Below, piece after piece: positions 1 to 9,458 of a DNA stretch of 64,000 nucleotides. Each line of letters starts with the position of its first letter. The stretch's first letter is position 1. The position numbers and the translations under genes are program-made. Source of the DNA: Scytalidium lignicola (lineage: Eukaryota; Ascomycota; Leotiomycetes); the NCBI GenBank assembly GCA_002812745.2, contig NCSJ02000024.1, forward strand, positions 174,209-238,208, read 5' to 3'. Under the pieces are notes generated by a model. It was not told where the DNA came from and did no database searches. It was given only the letters and a program-made list of their open reading frames with translations.

Positions 1-2331
1 CGTTCAACGAACTCTTATTCAGCTGTGCACTTACTCCACTCAAACATATATCAGCTGCAGCAGCTGGTCGAAGCACCACATCTTCGATAATTACTGCCAA
101 AGACTTATCAACAGCAGGTTTGCCGTTCACAACGTTTTCGCCAGCGTGTCCGTTTCCACTTGGACCTGAGATACTCGAATGCGGCTCTAGCAAAATACGC
201 TTGTCGTCTCGAGACGGCTCAAGTAGGTATTTCTGAATTCTAGCGGCACAACCGTAAATACTGGCGAATTGGGGGAAAACTAAAAGTAGCATGTTGGCAG
301 GCGTTGTAACCAGAGTGATGATGGCGATCGATGTGAATGCCGTCGTTGGGTCCAGCGAGTCTTTGCCACGGAGATGAGCATCTACTGCATAAACTATCAA
401 AGTCACAACGGGAGCGAGAATTCCAATTGCGTTAGCTGTTGTTGTTACGTCGTTAGCGGCTGCCTTCAAGGTGCGGGCGGTGGGAGGGATCTTACAAGTC
501 AGGTTGAAGTAAACGACTATCCAATTGAAATCGACTCTTTTGCCTATATCGATCATTCTTGAGTCTTGAACTCTTGCCATGACAGTGCTAGTCATTCCCA
601 TCTGCCCCAAACGCAAGTTAGTATGTCGGTAGGGCGTTAATTCCCAGCATAATGGCCAAGAGCAACGTACCATCTTGATATTCTTAATATAGTCGATCAT
701 AGAGGTCGTCAACGCGATCCGTTTCTGTCTTGCCTTCTGCCAATCCGCAATTGACTTGTCAATTTTGCTTCCAGCCCATCCAGCCACTTGTGAGAACACT
801 ATGAATATAATGATCAGCATTGTCCCACAAGATTCGAACATTGAAATAACACTTACAGGCAACAATAACTAGAGGAGTTAGGCACCACCATCCGAGCTGA
901 TTCCAAAGCATACTCATGCCGATGAGAAATTCAACCATCTGTGCCCAAGTTTCTTGGCAGAGCCAAGCAAAGTTCTCCGCAATGTCCGTATCACTGCTCA
1001 TATGCGTAACAGCCGCAGCGTCGTCATAAACGCCATCACGCATTGTTAGACAACGAGCATGAATAAGCCCAATCAGTGCGCCACGGGACTGGACCCTGAT
1101 CCTGTTGTGGCTTTGGTAGTAGATACAAAAAGAAACCTATTGCACCGTCAGTATCTAAAGATGAGCAGTAGATTAACGAACAGCTTACCCCAGTGCCAGC
1201 ATAAATGACAAATGCTGCAAATATGAGGTAATAACCAGTCACATCCTGTTCGCTAAGCTTGGTGACGGGCTCAGACACATATCTGATAGTACTACTGATG
1301 AAAATTGGCTGTGAGTAGCGGAAAGCGATCACCATCAGTCGAGGGATAGCGTTGAGAAGGAGGCTGCCTCTGAAGAATTTGAACAATGCCCAGAGTAATG
1401 CGCCTCCACCTTCTGAGCCCTCTTTGGGCTCTGGTTTAGTTAGAATCGAGTCAATGATGTTCTTTTAAAAGCTCGGACTTGCGTATTCAATACTCACTAA
1501 TCTTATCCCACGTTTCTTCCATCCGCACACGAAGATCTCTTGACTTTAACCCGTCGTCGAGGCTAGGTAGATCGGAGTATGTGAGTAGTTTGGAGTTGCC
1601 TAGACGTATCAAATCATTGACCCAGAATAGGAATGCTCGGTTGAGATCGCTGACTGTCTGCTCGATGGGCAACTCTTTATATGGCTCTCTTAGGTAAGAT
1701 CGTTTATTAACCGATTCACAAATGAGGAAAAGGAATTTGAGGCCGAATGCTGCGGTAAGTACAGGCGCAGTGGCCGAGTTCCCATAATTTAGGTAAAATG
1801 ACCGTAGTAGGACCCCTTCGCATATGACGGATGCCAACATATAGAATATCAACAAATTGGAAGGCTTGACTGAGCGACCGTGCTCAAAGAAGGACAACTG
1901 GCAAACTGCGAGTGCAGCAACCAGGGAGACGACATTGGTTGCAATTGTAGGTCCATCCGGACGCGGAGTCGATGTTAAACATAGGATCAGAGTCGCTAGT
2001 TCGACGGTTGCGATTGTTACAGTGAGCACCTGCAACGCTGTCAGCAAATTCCTTCCGTCACCCTTCCTCTCGAACATCCTACAGCCTTAATCGCCCCCGT
2101 ATAGTTCGGCAAGACCTTAAGACTTGCTCGACGTAGCTGAAAGGCTCTGATTGGGAACAACAGCAGAAATACGGCTGATGGTATCAATAACAGCACAACC
2201 TGAGCCGTAGTGTAACTTGCTTGGATGGCCCCATTAATGCGGAATCGACTGGGCAAGGAGGCATTGATAGGGACAGCAAAGCCCAGGTCTTCGTAGCGAT
2301 GCAATCGAAGGACGGACTGGGAGTAATCCAT
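1..2331 (-). CDS. ABCC-type (MRP-like) ABC transporter, N-terminal part, truncated by window edge
   Basis: Membrane pump of the full-length ABCC class, expected to use ATP to export organic anions or glutathione conjugates from the plasma or vacuolar membrane. The window holds only TMD0 and the first membrane domain; the nucleotide-binding domains lie beyond position 1. Exons that join in phase are 2331-2083, 2029-1498, 1430-1189, 1136-857 and a fifth from about 803, with further exons to the edge. The 53-nt intron at 2082-2030 explains an apparent frame break. TMD0 has several hydrophobic helices (for example IPSAVFLLLFPIRAFQLRR), followed by the family hallmarks SRGALIGLIH, VYDDAAAVTHMSSDTD, ETWAQ, IADWQKARQKRI and, near 440-280, NAIGILAPVVTLIVYA and TAFTS. 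The start at 2331 is the first in-frame ATG. It lies near a glutathione-dependent enzyme and an MFS pump on the same strand. The family call is secure; substrate is unknown. Confidence 0.9.
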
Positions 2332-2718
2332 CTCATCAAAGTATTAATTAAGTCTAAGGACAATAGAGGAACGTGTCCCCCCGACGAAGTAATATCGTCA
2401 AGAAGGCTTCGCGTTGTTGATATTTATCGTAATTAATTTCCCCTGTCTAGCGAAACACTGAAACTTACAGCAAAATGGAGCAAAATCACACCCTTTCAAT
2501 TATACCAATCAAATTGATTAAAGTTAAAAAAAAAAGTTAAACTATAAATATTTATTCACTTTTTACTAATTACATTTATCCTTTGGTTAATTTAAGTGTA
2601 TTTTTAAGTGATTAAATCAAATTCAGTCAAGTTTTAATATAAAAATAGTTCTATATATTTTTCTTATCCATGATAGATCTTGGCCAATAGGCCGAATCAG
2701 CGTTTAGGCAGCAACAGC
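2332..2718. other. AT-rich upstream region of the ABCC gene
   Basis: No gene seen. Probably holds the promoter of the ABCC transporter, whose start codon is at 2331. From 2500 the sequence becomes strongly AT-rich, with A and T runs, and a small MITE begins at 2722. Confidence 0.5.
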
Positions 2719-2721
2719 TTA

Positions 2722-2999
2722 CGAGCCGGGTGCCGTATGTCTGTGTCGCACAGCATACATTGCAATAACAATCATGAAAATTAGGCATAAAAGATCAATT
2801 TAATTGAGAGTAGTTTATTTCTATCATTTTATAAGTATATTGACTTAATGTTCCTATATTAGAAATTAAATCTATCTGATTTGGTAATACATTATTCTAT
2901 TCTTTTATAATCACAATTTCAATCGCTTGCTTGGTTATTGGTTGCATTTTGCGTTTGTGAGGGTTACCTGTGCGACACAGACTTACAGCACCCGGCTCG
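2722..2999. mobile_element. Harbinger-like MITE with terminal inverted repeats and TTA target duplication
   Basis: A 278-bp AT-rich interior is bounded by GC-rich inverted repeats of about 32 bp at 2722-2753 and 2968-2999. The left arm reads CGAGCCGGGTGC inward and the right arm is its reverse complement; the arms differ at two positions over their length. Both ends are flanked by TTA (2719-2721 and 3000-3002). A 3-bp TWA duplication is the known signature of PIF/Harbinger elements. There is no coding capacity, so this would be a non-autonomous copy. The structure is read directly; the superfamily is inferred from the duplication only. Confidence 0.75.
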
Positions 3000-3002
3000 T
3001 TA

Positions 3003-3758
3003 CGAGGTTATCAAGATATCACGATGTTCAATATCATCTAACAGATCTCGCTTTCATATTAAAAGCAACAGCTATTTGTTTACACACTCGAATATTAAAC
3101 ATATAATAATGATCAAGAAATGATCAAATTCAATGCGACTCTTGAATGTTCGTAGAAGAGTTTTTTGAGCTCAATCCTGAAATATGCCATGAGATGAGCT
3201 TATCGCACCGTGAGGCACAGTCGAAGTAACGTTTCAAGATCTTCAGCTTTCTCCTCTTATCAGCACTTGCTGTATCGATAAGAGCAGTAGCACGGAATTA
3301 TCGGAAGCCATCAACTCGATATACTCTCAGTATCAAATGAGCGGCGTCTGTTATTTCTACCTTGCAAATGTTTCAGCCGACCAAAATTTTATCCCCTTAT
3401 ATAATTATGTTATACGTATTAACTATTAGATTGATTTTTTTATTTCAATCATACTCTATATTCGGCTATTCCTAATTGGGCGCCTGTAGAGACTCCTCGA
3501 GCTACAGTACACGGTTTTCTACACTAATATTCCACGATCCTGCCAGTGGCAAAAGAATCAACAGTTAAAAAGAAAGGAGAAGAAGAAACAAATTCAAAAG
3601 CTCGAAACCCGAAATAACTCAAACCCATACACTCATAACTCCGTAGTGTAGTTGACCGTCTCTCTGTATCGTACCACGCGCTTTGTGCCATTTTGCTCTC
3701 CTCAGGGTCCATCCCTTATTTTGGTGTCTGTTTATAGAAGGTAAGTGTACTCTTCGCG
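3003..3758. other. Intergenic, no gene recognised
   Basis: AT-rich sequence between the MITE and the LINE tail. Short open frames at 2938-3123 and 3524-3712 have low-complexity or MITE-derived content and no recognisable domain. The part just below 3758 lies downstream of the LINE stop codon and may be its 3' untranslated remnant. Confidence 0.4.
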
Positions 3759-4082
3759 CTACATCTCCGCGAACTCTTTGTACAGCTCTGGTTTGTAGTG
3801 TTTAAACTGGTCCAGTAGGCCAGTTGCTAACATAAAGTTTACTGCCTTTGAAGTATATATAGGGTGTTCTAGTAATGTTTTGGTATCAGGATCAAGGCCA
3901 TTCAAGTAATGGTCTCGTTGTCTTTCGAATAGATGGCATGTTTCCAGTACATGCCGAACTGTTTGATCGTCTTCCCCACAATCACAAAGCGACGATTCTG
4001 CTCTGTTGATTCTGTGTCTATTAGATTGATTATTCTTTAACCTTGTTAAGCTTTGATTTTGTGTACCCCCTCCGAACTCAGC
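3759..4082 (-). mobile_element. C-terminal tail of a non-LTR retrotransposon (Tad1/jockey-like LINE) polymerase
   Basis: Reading the minus strand from 4082 gives one uninterrupted frame ending in AEM and a TAG stop at 3761-3759. It contains LTRLKNNQSNRHRI, then AESSLCDCGEDDQTVRHVLE, then TCHLFERQR. The C-x-C...H...C spacing is the zinc-knuckle typical of the extreme C terminus of fungal LINE ORF2 proteins, after the RNase H part. Only about 105 codons survive; upstream a TAG closes the frame at about 4083. No reverse transcriptase or RNase H catalytic region is present. It is a dead 3' fragment, consistent with the 5' truncation common in LINE insertion. Confidence in the LINE origin is good; the exact clade is inferred. 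Confidence 0.75.
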
Positions 4083-4575
4083 CTACGTTACAAGTTCTAC
4101 TCTTGTGAAGAGATTTCAGACTTCACAGAACAGTGGAGTGTTTCTTGGTTCCGATTGTATACTTTGAAATTACTATCAGCTTACTCAAAATCTACTACTT
4201 AACTCTATGCCCCTGCTATTCACATAAACTTCAAGTTGTACCGGATTTAGATGACGCAGTCAAAGATTACAATATCAAACTTGTAATCAGGGTCATCTCT
4301 CTAGTTCACACTATTTACGCCCATATTCATATCTTTCACCCACTCGATGAGTTTTCAGGTATATGATACAGCAGCATCGTCATCCCCATCGAAAAGTATT
4401 GGGCGGGTATTTGAGCAAGTGGATCTGCTAGATTGAAGCACCCATATCATCTGAGTCTATATATCAATAAAACCAACTCGTAATTTCTTGAAATCTTCCA
4501 CACCGCTTTCAACGTCTGGAATGGGACCCATAGGCGTGATAGCCTTGGGATTGATGTCTCCGTGGCTCTTCGAAT
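4083..4575. other. Intergenic, no gene recognised
   Basis: Lies downstream of the glutathione-transferase gene, which ends at 4576, and upstream of the LINE tail. A 77-codon plus-strand frame at 4133-4366 has no motif that I recognise. In the strip 4490-4575 the minus strand could contain 3' untranslated sequence of the neighbouring gene. Confidence 0.35.
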
Positions 4576-5570
4576 CTACCAACCAGTCAGCACACTCGGC
4601 TCCACTTCTTCTGACGGAGGAATACTCTTACAGTTCTCCTTGATATGCTTGAAATCGGTCGTTTCATTAAAGCCCGGCACATTCCAATATAAATTCTTTA
4701 ACCAGTTATTGATCACTGGGTAATTATGTCGAATCGTGCCCAGGTTGCACTTGAAATGCTGGACGTATATCGTGTCAAACCGCACGATTGTCGCATATGC
4801 TCTTATATCAATCTCAGTGAGCTGCTTTCCCAGAATAAACGGCCCCCCGTTCTTGCTAATTAGTGCCTCCAATTTGTTAAGTGCTTGAAAGACAACAGGA
4901 ACAGCGGCATCATATTCTTCCTGCGAGTTAGCGAAGCCGGCTTTGTAGACACCGGCGTTAAGATCCGACTGCATCCAGGAAGATATCTCGTCGATTTGTG
5001 ATGCAAGTGCTGCAGGATACAAATTCACGTGCTTGTTTTCAGGAATGATGGAGTTGAAAGCGGTTGGAAGCCAACGAAGCATTTCGGCGGACTCGTTATT
5101 CACAATCGTTTCGGTTACTGTATCCCAGAGTACTGGGACCGAATACCGGCCTTTGTACTCTTTGTCTGCTTTGAAGTATATATCGTGCATATAGTCACTA
5201 CCATATAATTTATCAACCGTTGCGCCGCTGTATTCCTCGTTGGATTCGGGGAACTTCCATCCTGGCCAGCCCTTAGCGTCACCTTTTGGGTATGGCTTTA
5301 CGACAGATATAGGAATGATATCAGTTAGCCCGAGAAGATGACGGACAAGATTGACGCGGTGTGCGAAGGGCAGAAGAGGCCTTATTATATAGTTAACGAT
5401 GGTATCCATGTGGTAATCTGATGGATAATGAGTTCCATACCTATGTAGAGATGATAACGACCTGCAACTGGCGGAAACGGACCATCGGCTGAGATAACAC
5501 CATGCCATCCATCGTTTGTGCCAGCTTTGTGAATAATATCGGTAGCGGAATCTGTTCCAGTTGGAGACAT
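4576..5570 (-). pseudogene. Glutathione S-transferase / glutathionyl-hydroquinone reductase-like (ECM4/YqjG-type), 1-nt frameshift in the catalytic motif
   Basis: Family members (omega-like GSTs) reduce glutathionyl-hydroquinones and act in detoxification. Exon 1 is 5570-5441, opening MSPTGTDSATDI and ending in the conserved GRYHLYIG. A 60-nt intron (5440-5381) follows, then exon 2 (5380-4576) with NLVRHLLGLTDIIPISVV, WPGWKFP, VPVLWDT and the C-terminal helical domain LGKQLTEIDIRAYATIVRFD. At the junction the sequence reads GLFCP in the exon-1 frame and FAHR in the exon-2 frame: the catalytic-cysteine motif, normally CP(F/W)AHR, is split by loss of one base near 5366-5369. The summed exon length, 935 nt, is one short of a multiple of three. 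No alternative GT-AG junction repairs it. It may be a pseudogene or an assembly error. Neighbours are an ABCC pump and an MFS pump. Confidence 0.85.
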
Positions 5571-6445
5571 TGTTATCTTCTTGTGAAGTGTCTAAAGCGA
5601 TATCTATGAGGGTAATTTACATTTAAAGGTACGAAGAAAAGTGATAAAAACTAATATGAGGGGTTAAGGGCAAACAGCCAAAGAATATTATAAATCGGTT
5701 ATTGGTGAGTTCAGATTAGTATTTGGCGGATTACACTAAAATCGCGAGTATTACTGTACAAGGAGATGAGCGGATGCTTTCCGCAGGTCCCCGCAAGATT
5801 CGGGGTGACGTCTTCTGGTTAGAAGATACAAGAACAGCCCAAAATTTGAATGAGTTCCACCTGTAGAATCGTACGAAATTTGTCCATATTTGATGTAACG
5901 TTTATAACTCACACTTTTAGCAAAGTTATAATGTTCTAATCCTAGAGAGTTTTTTTTTTTCAAAAAAAATTATTTACGTGGAATTTACAACCAATCAACT
6001 TTAATAATGATGGCGTGTATCAAGTTATACAATAGTAATATAAAGCTCGTAAGTGAACACACTATAACGTTAAGTTAGCTGTAAAGTGTAGCTGAGTCAT
6101 CAATCAACTAATTAAAGGGTAAAGGTAACCATTATAGTTACTATTATATATACTTAATACTAAAATACTAAAATAGAAGAAAATCTGAGGTGCAAAGTCT
6201 CCATACAAAATCTCCGCTCCCACGTACGTAAGGAACAAGAATTGCTTACCACAATATTATACTGAATTTATAAATATATTAAACTAATCTAATTAAAATT
6301 ATCTCTATTATATAGTTATAGTGTGACAGTCAACATGAACGATCTGAGTGTTGGAGAAAAGAGTGCCAGCGATGCACCTAAGGACGCCGGGACTGGTAAC
6401 AGTCTAATTCATGACTTTCCGTATATATAGTGTTCATATTGGTCC
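5571..6445. other. AT-rich intergenic region
   Basis: No gene seen. From 5940 to 6310 it is dominated by A/T runs. A 70-codon minus-strand frame at 5751-5963 lacks any motif. Part near 5571-5640 is presumably the promoter of the glutathione-transferase gene. Confidence 0.4.
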
Positions 6446-8396
6446 TTATTTCCCTTTATCCTCTGTTCGAACTTCCGCTACATGCTCCAGCTCATGGTCA
6501 TTGCTACGTTGATCGTTTTCATTATCGCGCTTAGTCTTCAGACTTTTCCAATCGTACAGCACGGCGCCTAGACTCGAGACCGTTGCTAGTATAAGCCCAA
6601 TACGGAGAGCGTCTTTGATCGCCACGCCGTAGACTGCCTGCAACTCTGGCGACGCCTGAGCATGAGAAGAGCCCGGAAGGACGGTCGATGCGCCTTGCAG
6701 AACAGAGTGAGGGTCCAGGTTCGGGGCCAGTGTTTTCAGTGCCTTGCTGATGTTTTCAAGGAAAACTGCCTGCGCAATTGACACGAAGAGAGCTCCGCCA
6801 AACGTCTGCGCGAACAAGATGATGCCGACACCAGTTGCCACATCATTTTCAGGAAGCGTAGTCTGCACCATGTATAGTCCTTGCTCTTCTCCAAGGCCGA
6901 TTCCGGCTCCACACAGGATCTGAAATCCGACCCATTTGGCTCGCGAGGTGTGCTGAGGCCGAACAGTCATCAAAAGGCCAGTACCTATGGACATGAGAAT
7001 TGAGCCAGCGTAGACGAAAGGTGTGTAATATCCGGTCGCAGCGGTCCCAAAGCCTGCGAACATGAATCCGCCGACGACGCTAAGCATGAATGGGATGAAC
7101 AGGATTGCGGATTCGACGGCAGAGACACCATCGACGATTTGAAACCATAGCGCTGAAATCTAGATCAGTATTTAACTTTACCATACCAACTATTTTCGAT
7201 ACTCACGTATGTAGAAAACATTGACCTGGGACGGTGATAGTATCTTGGTCAGCCAGATGTAATGTGAAGTTTGCGTTGGAAATTACGTACAAAGAAGACA
7301 CCTCCAAGACAGAGGCCAAACCAGATCGCTGCAGCTATGCTTCGCCTGCGTAGTAAACGTAAAGGAATGGTGGCGCTATCTTTCCTCCAGTATTCGACGC
7401 CGACAAAAGAACAAAATAGGACACCAGCGACCATTAGCAAGGCTATGATGCGGGCATTGCCCCATGCATATGTAGTCCCACCCCATGAGAGTGGTAAGAG
7501 AAGACAAATCGTTGCTGACACGAAGGTGAAAGTACCAGCTAAGTCAAAGCGCGCGATCTGGCTGCGAAATCCGGTCGACTCAAATGCTCTCTTGCCGCCG
7601 CGACTACCGTCATAGAAAAAGGCGATGAAGATCATGACAGCGCCTCCGATTGGGAGATTGATGTAGAAACACCAACGCCATGTAGTTGAATCTGAGAAGG
7701 CTCCTCCCTGCTCCAGTTGTCAATCACTGCAACGAATATTTACAGATAAGCAATATGTAAATACCAGCAAAGGTCCAGCTACGCTCCCGACTGCAAAAAT
7801 GCTACCAATGATGCTGTTCCATGTCGGTCGCTGGCGTAGCGGAACACACTCAGCGAGAATGAGAGTAGTGCCTGCTTGAATCCCAGCAGACCCCAGACCT
7901 GCTAATGCCCGTCCAAGAATGAAAACATGAGAATTCGGTGAGGTAGCACATACAACGCTTCCGATCTCGAATATGAGCAACGCTGCCAGGAAGACAAGCT
8001 TGCTGGAGAAGAGCGTATAGATCTTGCCGTAGGAAGGTTGGAATGCGCAGGACGTCAATGGGTAAATTCTGTTCAAGGATCTGTTAATGTTTTCTGAAAG
8101 TCTCACTTTGGAATTGGCAGATGATGGGAAACTTACGCGGCATACCAACCCACATCGTCAATGCTGTGGAAGTCATGGGTAATCCGAGGGACAGCGGTCG
8201 AAATTATCGTATTGTCCACTGCTACGCACAAAGTCGCCAAGCACAGTACGATTGAGATCAAGACCACACTTGAGAACTTGGCATAATTACTCGTATCCTC
8301 CGTTTCTTGAGCTTCCTCGTGTGTGGTTAACTCACCCACATCAGCCACTGCGACTTCGTTCTCCGTAGAAGGACTCGGAGACATTCTGGTTGGCAA
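6446..8396 (-). CDS. DHA2 (14-TM) major facilitator efflux pump
   Basis: Proton-coupled exporter of the fungal multidrug/toxin efflux type, located in the plasma membrane or vesicles. Five exons join exactly in phase: 8396-8137, 8068-7765, 7707-7291, a 19-nt microexon 7225-7207, and 7152-6446; total 1707 nt, 568 aa. The N terminus is acidic and cytosolic. Helix 1 carries the antiporter signature LCVAVDNTIISTAVPRI. After exon 2 come GKIYTLFSSK, LGRALAGLGSAGIQAG and PLRQRPTWNSIIG, the typical A/B and motif-C region. The microexon supplies VNVFYI, and exon 5 opens PLWFQIVDGVSAVES, a family hallmark. The C-terminal tail is charged. No lesion is seen. It shares strand with the glutathione-transferase and ABCC genes, which suggests a xenobiotic or metabolite export role; substrate unknown. 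Confidence 0.92.
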
Positions 8397-8726
8397 GCTA
8401 CCATGTACGTGAACGAGAGATTACAGTAGTAGAATAAGGAGCGAACTAATAAAAGTGACTCTCAAAACGAGAAGGGAAGGTCCTTAGCGTTTTCTCAATG
8501 CAACCCACCCTCGTTTGAGGCACCCAACCCGTACGTTTCCCCTCCAAAATTCCGCCCATAACAGCAAATTTGGCCCTGGTCGCGAGGGCTTGGCGCGTCC
8601 GCGACTGGCGCGTTGCGGGCAAAAAATGGGTGATCACCGGAGGTCTCGATGACGGCTAAGCGAAGGTGGATGACGGTCCACACCTCTGACACCACCTCCT
8701 ACCACAACGTCAGATTATTGGTCGAA
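8397..8726. other. Upstream region of the DHA2 pump
   Basis: No gene. Holds the presumed promoter of the pump, whose start codon is at 8396. Sequence 8470-8700 is unusually GC-rich for the neighbourhood and may be the 5' end of the pogo-like debris that follows; no matching terminal repeat was found. Confidence 0.35.
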
Positions 8727-8971
8727 ATGGATAATTCCAATATCACAAAGGCTGAACGCCTTCAAAAAGCCGTTGAACAAGTCAAATCAGACGATTTGTC
8801 GTCGCGCGCCGCAGCTGAAAACTATTTAGTTTTCAAATCGACCCTTTAGAGACACATGTAAGGCGGTTTGAGCCACAAAGAAGCCTCAGAACACCTCCAA
8901 CGATTATCCCCCGAACGAAAAGAGTACCCGATAAACTGGATTCACAATGAAGAATCATTTGTGTTTAGTTG
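8727..8971 (+). mobile_element. Pogo-like (Tc1/mariner) transposase N-terminal fragment, degenerate
   Basis: One frame from the ATG at 8727 reads KAERLQKAVEQVKSDDLSSR, AAENYL, then GGLSHKEASEHLQRLSPER and NWIHNEESF. This is the Psq-type helix-turn-helix plus start of the CENP-B-type DNA-binding region found at the N terminus of fungal pogo-like transposases. Two stops interrupt it, TAG at 8847-8849 and TAA a few codons later. TAG and TAA are what C-to-T decay of CAG and CAA would leave. The DDE catalytic domain is absent. The remnant is inactive and probably an internally deleted copy. Confidence 0.7.
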
Positions 8972-9040
8972 AATGAACTTAAGTTGTGACAGTAGAATTT
9001 GAAACTAGCTTCACACCAGAACTCTTTGCCGTTTAATTTC

Positions 9041-9128
9041 GAGTGCGGTTGTACGCGCTACACCTAAGTTAACGTCAGGAGACGATTAATACACTAAAAT
9101 ATTGATCTAAGCCCGTACAACCGCACTC
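9041..9128. repeat. Perfect 15-bp inverted repeat bounding an 88-bp segment
   Basis: GAGTGCGGTTGTACG at 9041-9055 is the exact reverse complement of 9114-9128. The enclosed AT-rich 58 bp has no coding sense. It lies about 70 bp past the pogo-like transposase remnant and may represent fused terminal repeats of a nearly completely deleted element. No target duplication is evident. Confidence 0.6.
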
Positions 9129-9458
9129 ATCCCTAACAGTACTACTGTTCTGTCTAAGGCGTAAATTCGTACACGCCTTCGCAGCTTCATAAGCGAGTCA
9201 ATCCTATGATTCTATGTGGTGTATTAATGTACTCCTCTCGTCCTAGCATACTGTATTTCCTCGGTGCCAATATCCACCTCCTGATTCCAATTCCCAAGAG
9301 GAAAGGCACCATATAACCCGAACTAGTGAGGCACCTGATGCGAATGCAGTTCAAGCGACGGTCAAATTTGCAATAGCAAACCAAACGACTTGACACAGAG
9401 TAGGAGCCATCAACAAACATCTGACAGGTTCAAATCTTTAAGACATCATGAGTGAGAC
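9129..9458. other. Intergenic, no gene recognised
   Basis: Lies 3' of the dynamin-like gene. A 77-codon minus-strand frame at 9187-9420 has no domain and probably reflects chance. Confidence 0.35.

Noticed and set aside
2041..2090. Apparent frameshift in the ABCC transporter
   Set aside because: A 53-nt intron at 2082-2030 (GTAGGA...TTGCAG) joins both frames in phase, so no lesion is needed.
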